A stretch of DNA of 9,724 nucleotides. It comes from an uncultured Peptococcaceae bacterium. GTDB taxonomy: Bacteria > Bacillota > Peptococcia > Peptococcales > Peptococcaceae. Position numbers and translations under genes: made by a program. The notes beneath the pieces were generated by a model that made no database searches, had not been told where the DNA came from, and saw only the letters and a list, made by a program, of their open reading frames with translations. Positions within the stretch are counted from its first letter, which is position 1, and every line of letters begins with the position of its first letter. The stretch is taken from assembly GCA_945949655.1 (NCBI GenBank), contig CAMFFG010000025.1, positions 1 to 9,724 of the forward strand. The letters are read 5' to 3'. Positions 6,716-9,724 of this stretch are shown here, piece by piece.

Positions 6716-7060
6716 ATGGAAGAGCAATGGCAGTGTGATGAATTTTGTGTACACAATCATATTCTGGAAAAGATGCAGCAAAAAAAGATCGATGAAGAAA
6801 AAAGCCAGCGAACCGCCGAACTGTTTAAGGTCTTGGGGGATAATACCCGGGTAAAAATTCTGTATTATCTCCTGCAGGAAGAACTATGTGTCTGTGACTT
6901 GACCGTGCTGGTGGGAAGCAGTCAATCGGCTGTTTCCCACCAGCTGCGTGTACTGCGCAATTTACGGATTGTGCAGGGCAGAAAAGAAGGAAAACAGGTT
7001 TTTTACAGTATTTGCAATGAACATGTCCGGCAACTTTTATGGGAAGCGCTGGCATTATAA
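6716..7060 (+). CDS. CadC-like ArsR-family metal-sensing repressor, 114 aa
   Basis: This is a winged-helix DNA-binding dimer whose repression is relieved by metal binding. The protein aligns with Staphylococcus CadC almost residue for residue. Cys7 and Cys11 of the N-terminal arm (QCDEFC) and Cys58 and Cys60 of ELCVCDL in helix 3 occupy the four positions of the CadC soft-metal (Cd, Pb, Bi) site. The recognition helix is SSQSAVSHQLRVLRNL (about 68-83), and the wing is in GRKEGKQVFYSI. The C-terminal alpha-5 zinc site of CadC (Asp101, His103, His114, Glu117) is mostly lost: Asn101, His103 kept, Leu114, and the chain ends there. The start at 6716 restores the CadC numbering and has AAGG 9 nt upstream; an in-frame ATG at 6656 would add 20 residues across the candidate operator. 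No metal-efflux ATPase is adjacent. Neighbours are a nitroreductase and a hydrogenase operon. Confidence 0.9.
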   Translation: MEEQWQCDEFCVHNHILEKMQQKKIDEEKSQRTAELFKVLGDNTRVKILYYLLQEELCVCDLTVLVGSSQSAVSHQLRVLRNLRIVQGRKEGKQVFYSICNEHVRQLLWEALAL

Positions 7061-7087
7061 AAAAAGCGGATTGCATGGATATATATA

Positions 7088-7125
7088 TTTGTATTGCTTT
7101 TCACAATAAAAAAATATTGCGAAAA
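7088..7125. promoter_or_regulatory. Candidate operator before the hydrogenase; copy 2 of the shared element
   Basis: TTTTCACAATA (7098-7108) and TATTGCGAAAA (7115-7125) form an 11-bp inverted repeat with a single mismatch around six A residues. The left part repeats the element found before the CadC-like gene (16 of 20 bases, including TTCACAAT). The right arm contains the predicted -35 box TTGCGA, so a bound regulator would block RNA polymerase. The half-site order is the reverse of a Rex box, so Rex is not the obvious ligand. Confidence 0.45.
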
Positions 7126-7146
7126 ACCTATTAATCAGTATAAAAT
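7117..7146 (+). promoter_or_regulatory. Predicted promoter of the hydrogenase operon
   Basis: TTGCGA (7117-7122, 4 of 6) pairs with TATAAA (7139-7144, 16-nt spacer) or TAAAAT (7141-7146, 18-nt spacer), each 5 of 6. The -35 box lies in the right arm of the inverted repeat at 7098-7125. Confidence 0.45.
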
Positions 7147-7356
7147 AAATATAGATAGCTGGGCTGTCTAATGATTCATTAAAGTGTGAGGAATCTGCTT
7201 TTTGCAGAAGGTTAGTTAAGATTTTGTAAAATTTGCAGCGACCTGTTTTGCTCTGGAGTTTGTGGCGCTCTATCAGCAGGATCAGCCGATTGCAGAGGAC
7301 TCATTTAAATTTTATGTAATGGTTTCATTAATTTTTATTTCGTTGAGGTGAATAAA

Positions 7357-8970
7357 ATGGAAAAACACAAAGAATTAGAAAACAAAGGCATGAGCAGACG
7401 TCGTTTTCTAAGTGTTATGGCAGGTGCCGGGGTTGTTGGCGCAGCAGCAACCATGACGGGTTGCTCTCCTGTCAGTGATCCAAGCGGTACAGGCTGGTTG
7501 CCCAATCAGTACCGGAATGCAAGCGCGATGCCTGCACAGGTAAAAGGTCGTGTTCCACTGGATCCAGATAATGTATCCTTGGTGCGTAACGATGAAAAAT
7601 GCATCCTGTGCGGTCAGTGTATCGAAGCCTGCGAAAAAGTGCAGAGTGTATTCGGCTATTATGAACTGCCGGTACATGATGACTTCATCTGCGTACACTG
7701 CGGTCAGTGTTCTCTGTGGTGTCCAACTGGCGCTATTGCCGAACGCAGTGTGATCGAAGACGTATGGAACGCGATTCAGGATCCGGAAACAACTGTTGTG
7801 GTGCAGACCTCCCCAGCAACTCGTGTTGGTATCGGTGAAGAGTTTGGTATGGGTGCAGGTGCATGGGCAGAAGGTCAGATGGTAACAGCACTGCGTGAAT
7901 TGGGATTTGACGTAGTCGTTGACACCAACTTCAGTGCCGACCTGACCATTATGGAGGAAGGTTCTGAACTGGTAGAACGTGTAACAAAAGGCGGTGTACT
8001 GCCACAGTTGACCTCCTGCTGTCCAGGTTGGGTAAAATTTGTGGAATACTATTATCCGGAATTGATTCCAAATCTGTCTTCGGCGCGTTCCCCAATGATG
8101 ATGCATGGTTCCACTCTGAAAACTTACAACGCCAAACAGCTGGATATTCCTTACAAAAATATCGTAAACGTGGCTATCATGCCATGTCTGGCGAAAAAAT
8201 TTGAAATCAGCCGTCATCAGTTCCACGGTCTGGAAGGCGGTACTGGACAGTACTACAATGACCCAGATGTAAAAGATATGGATTATGTACTGAGCGTGCG
8301 TGAGCTGGCAAACATGATTCGTCAGAAACGGCCTGATTTAGATTTCGCAACTCTGCCGGAAGGTCAGTATGACCAGATTGGTTCTACTGCAGGATTAATT
8401 TTCGGGAACTCCGGCGGTGTTATGGAAGCTGCGATCCGTTCTGCTTACTACTTGATTACCGGAACCAATCCGCCAGAACTGTTATATAATCTGGAACCGG
8501 TGCGTGGACTGGATGGTATCAAACGGGCCAGCGTAAATGTACCAGGCGTTGGCGATGTAAAAGTAGTAGTAGCTTCCGGTTTGGCCAATGCCCGTCAGTT
8601 GTGTGAAGAAATTAAAGCAGGAAAAGCAGATTTCCACTTCATGGAAGTTATGGCATGTCCGGGTGGATGTATCGCCGGCGGCGGTCAGCCGAGAACATCA
8701 GTTCCTCCTCAGGACTGGGTTCGTCAGGCAAGAATCGATACAATGTATGCACATGATACAGCTGGTACTGTCAAAGGTACAGCAGATGGTGGCAATCATG
8801 CAGGTCAGGTGGAAGTAGAAACCGCCAGCCTGAAATTATGCCATGAAAATCCGCAGATTATTGATATTTACGATAACTTCCTGGAAAAACCGCTGAGTCA
8901 TCTGGCACACGAACTGTGTCATACCACTTATGAAGACCGTTCTGGTTCCATTACCAGAAAAGAAGTTTAA
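7357..8970 (+). CDS. hydA: Tat-exported [FeFe] hydrogenase catalytic subunit, 537 aa
   Basis: This enzyme catalyses reversible oxidation of H2. The N terminus carries a twin-arginine signal, SRRRFLSVMAGAGVVG (13-28), ending in a lipobox-like MTGC with Cys36, so export and possibly lipid anchoring are expected. A ferredoxin domain follows with two [4Fe-4S] motifs (Cys82, 85, 88, 92 and Cys112, 115, 118, 122). The H-cluster domain shows TSCCPGW (Cys221 proton-relay position, Cys222 ligand), MPCLAKKFE (Cys277) and FMEVMACPGGCIAGGGQP (Cys434, Cys438). The C terminus (CHENPQIIDIY, FLEKPLSHLAHELCHTTY) is the small-subunit-like domain fused in cis. Before it lies an unusual Gly/Thr-rich stretch of about 25 residues (468-491). 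No N-terminal [2Fe-2S] domain is present. The ATG at 7357 is preferred, with TTGAGGTG upstream; an in-frame GTG at 7348 lies within that Shine-Dalgarno region. It is the first gene of the operon, 18 nt before the ferredoxin subunit. Confidence 0.96.
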   Translation: MEKHKELENKGMSRRRFLSVMAGAGVVGAAATMTGCSPVSDPSGTGWLPNQYRNASAMPAQVKGRVPLDPDNVSLVRNDEKCILCGQCIEACEKVQSVFGYYELPVHDDFICVHCGQCSLWCPTGAIAERSVIEDVWNAIQDPETTVVVQTSPATRVGIGEEFGMGAGAWAEGQMVTALRELGFDVVVDTNFSADLTIMEEGSELVERVTKGGVLPQLTSCCPGWVKFVEYYYPELIPNLSSARSPMMMHGSTLKTYNAKQLDIPYKNIVNVAIMPCLAKKFEISRHQFHGLEGGTGQYYNDPDVKDMDYVLSVRELANMIRQKRPDLDFATLPEGQYDQIGSTAGLIFGNSGGVMEAAIRSAYYLITGTNPPELLYNLEPVRGLDGIKRASVNVPGVGDVKVVVASGLANARQLCEEIKAGKADFHFMEVMACPGGCIAGGGQPRTSVPPQDWVRQARIDTMYAHDTAGTVKGTADGGNHAGQVEVETASLKLCHENPQIIDIYDNFLEKPLSHLAHELCHTTYEDRSGSITRKEV

Positions 8971-8988
8971 GAAGGGGAGGTATGAATA

Positions 8989-9724
8989 ATGTCTAATCAA
9001 GTGACTGATCAGAAAAGTGTTTTAGTGGATCTGACTAAATGCGTAGGCTGCGGTAGCTGTACAGTTGCCTGCAAACTGTGGAATAACCAGAGTTTCCAGA
9101 ACCCTGAAACGAATGAATTTGAAAACGCACACGGTGTAGATGTTGAGTTGGATAGCAATACCTGGACCACCGTACAGCATATGAAAGTACAGAAAGACGG
9201 CAAAGAAGTATGGCGTTTTGTAAAACGGCAGTGTATGCACTGTCTGGAACCATCCTGTTCCTCTGTATGCTTTGCCCATGAATTCCATCAGACTGAACAG
9301 GGTGCCGTACAGTACAATCCGGAACTGTGCGTAGGTTGCCGGTATTGTATGATCGCCTGTCCGTTCGATATTCCAAAATATGAATGGGAAAAGGTAATGC
9401 CTTCTGTTATGAAATGTCAGTTCTGTAGTTCTAAACTGGCTAACGGGGAATCTCCGGCCTGTGCGAGCGTATGTCCAACAGGCGCTCTGATGTTTGGCAG
9501 CCGTGACGAAATGCTGGCCAAAGCACACGAAATTATCGACGGAGACAGCAGATATCTCAACCATGTGTACGGCGAAACAGAAGTCGGCGGTACCAGCTGG
9601 CTGTATATTTCCGATGTAGACTTTGGTGAACTGGGCTTCCCGACCGATTTGCCGGAAAAATCGATTCCGAAAAATATTCACGGATTTACCCGCTTTACAC
9701 TGCCGATTTTCGCAGTGGGGGCAG
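8989..9724 (+). CDS. FdnH/HybA-type four-[4Fe-4S] electron-transfer subunit, 3' end outside window
   Basis: This ferredoxin-like beta subunit would carry electrons between the hydrogenase and a membrane partner. The 245 codons visible contain four complete cysteine sets: Cys18, 21, 24, 28; Cys82, 85, 90, 94; Cys114, 117, 120, 124; and Cys143, 146, 158, 162. The layout, and the later GETEVGGTSWLYISDV (195-210) with a LPEKSIP stretch, follow FdnH of E. coli formate dehydrogenase-N. No signal peptide is visible, as in FdnH, and the last residues (FTLPIFAVGA) look like the start of the C-terminal membrane anchor. This implies export together with the Tat-bearing hydrogenase. After the second cluster the usual CP is replaced by CFAHEF. 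The start at 8989 has GGGAGG (8975-8980) 8 nt upstream; an ATG at 8982 runs into a stop after four codons. The frame is open to the window edge. Confidence 0.93.
   Translation, partial: MSNQVTDQKSVLVDLTKCVGCGSCTVACKLWNNQSFQNPETNEFENAHGVDVELDSNTWTTVQHMKVQKDGKEVWRFVKRQCMHCLEPSCSSVCFAHEFHQTEQGAVQYNPELCVGCRYCMIACPFDIPKYEWEKVMPSVMKCQFCSSKLANGESPACASVCPTGALMFGSRDEMLAKAHEIIDGDSRYLNHVYGETEVGGTSWLYISDVDFGELGFPTDLPEKSIPKNIHGFTRFTLPIFAVGA

Larger units (their letters stand above)
7061..7356 (+). other. Upstream region and long leader of the hydrogenase operon
   Basis: These 296 bp hold no clear gene. The first part is A+T-rich and contains the inverted repeat and promoter listed separately. If the promoter is right, the transcript has a leader of about 205 nt. 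That leader begins with an 8-bp stem (7152-7159 with 7163-7170, one G-U pair, 3-nt loop), then has a 5-bp hairpin TCTGC-TTTTT-GCAGA (7194-7208). From 7220 to 7351 a stop-free frame of 43 codons reads like a protein fragment (for example LEFVALYQQDQPIAEDSFKF) but has no start codon. I see no recognised riboswitch and no terminator after the CadC-like gene. Confidence 0.55.

Noticed and set aside
7098..7125. Rex (NADH-sensing) operator before the hydrogenase
   Set aside because: TCACAA-like and TTGCGA-like half-sites are present but in reversed order relative to the Rex consensus, with an A-only spacer.
7408..8226. 272-codon - strand frame opposite the hydrogenase
   Set aside because: The + strand encodes unmistakable H-cluster and ferredoxin motifs across the same bases, so this is an antisense shadow.
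1..9724. CRISPR array, insertion sequence, prophage or tRNA gene
   Set aside because: No regularly spaced repeats, transposase motifs, terminal inverted repeats, phage genes or cloverleaf-like segments were seen on either strand.

Overview
The window looks like a chromosomal segment of an anaerobic, probably gut-associated member of the Bacillota. Genes are moderate in G+C and spacers are very A+T-rich. Ribosome binding sites are strong (AAGGAGG type), an [FeFe] hydrogenase is present, and the regulator resembles CadC. The Tat-exported hydrogenase with an FdnH-type electron-transfer subunit would suit a diderm lineage such as the Negativicutes, but that placement is inference; nothing here fixes the genus.

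Layout. (1) 1-1349, +: the 3' part of a polyphosphate kinase 1 gene, ending in an unusual 60-residue lysine-rich tail. (2) A bidirectional terminator (1404-1439) separates it from a convergent gene (1464-2069, -) for a stand-alone ComFC-like phosphoribosyltransferase. (3) A 355-bp A+T-rich divergent spacer carries a promoter for each side. (4) 2425-5321, +: a tRNA/RNA-quality operon holding cca, a TrmH/SpoU 2'-O-methyltransferase, a 79-residue protein of unknown function, and a PrdX/ProXp-ala-type aminoacyl-tRNA deacylase. It ends at a second bidirectional terminator (5364-5410). (5) 5468-5785, -: a small helical protein of unknown function, whose predicted promoter has a perfect 16-bp palindrome in its spacer. 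(6) 6063-6608, +: a small nitroreductase, followed by a CadC-like ArsR-family metal sensor (6716-7060, +). (7) 7357 to the window end, +: an operon of a Tat-exported [FeFe] hydrogenase and a four-[4Fe-4S] ferredoxin subunit that continues past the window. It is preceded by a long leader and an operator-like inverted repeat.

How the parts may work together. The hydrogenase and its ferredoxin partner look like an extracytoplasmic hydrogenase built on the plan of formate dehydrogenase-N. The catalytic subunit carries the Tat signal, and the beta subunit has no signal of its own but appears to begin a C-terminal membrane anchor. A membrane cytochrome or NrfD-like subunit would be expected next, outside the window. 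The CadC-like sensor just upstream has no cation-pump gene beside it. A sequence element in its own upstream region recurs before the hydrogenase, where it forms an inverted repeat overlapping a predicted -35 box. This suggests, but does not prove, that a thiol- or metal-responsive repressor controls the hydrogenase operon.
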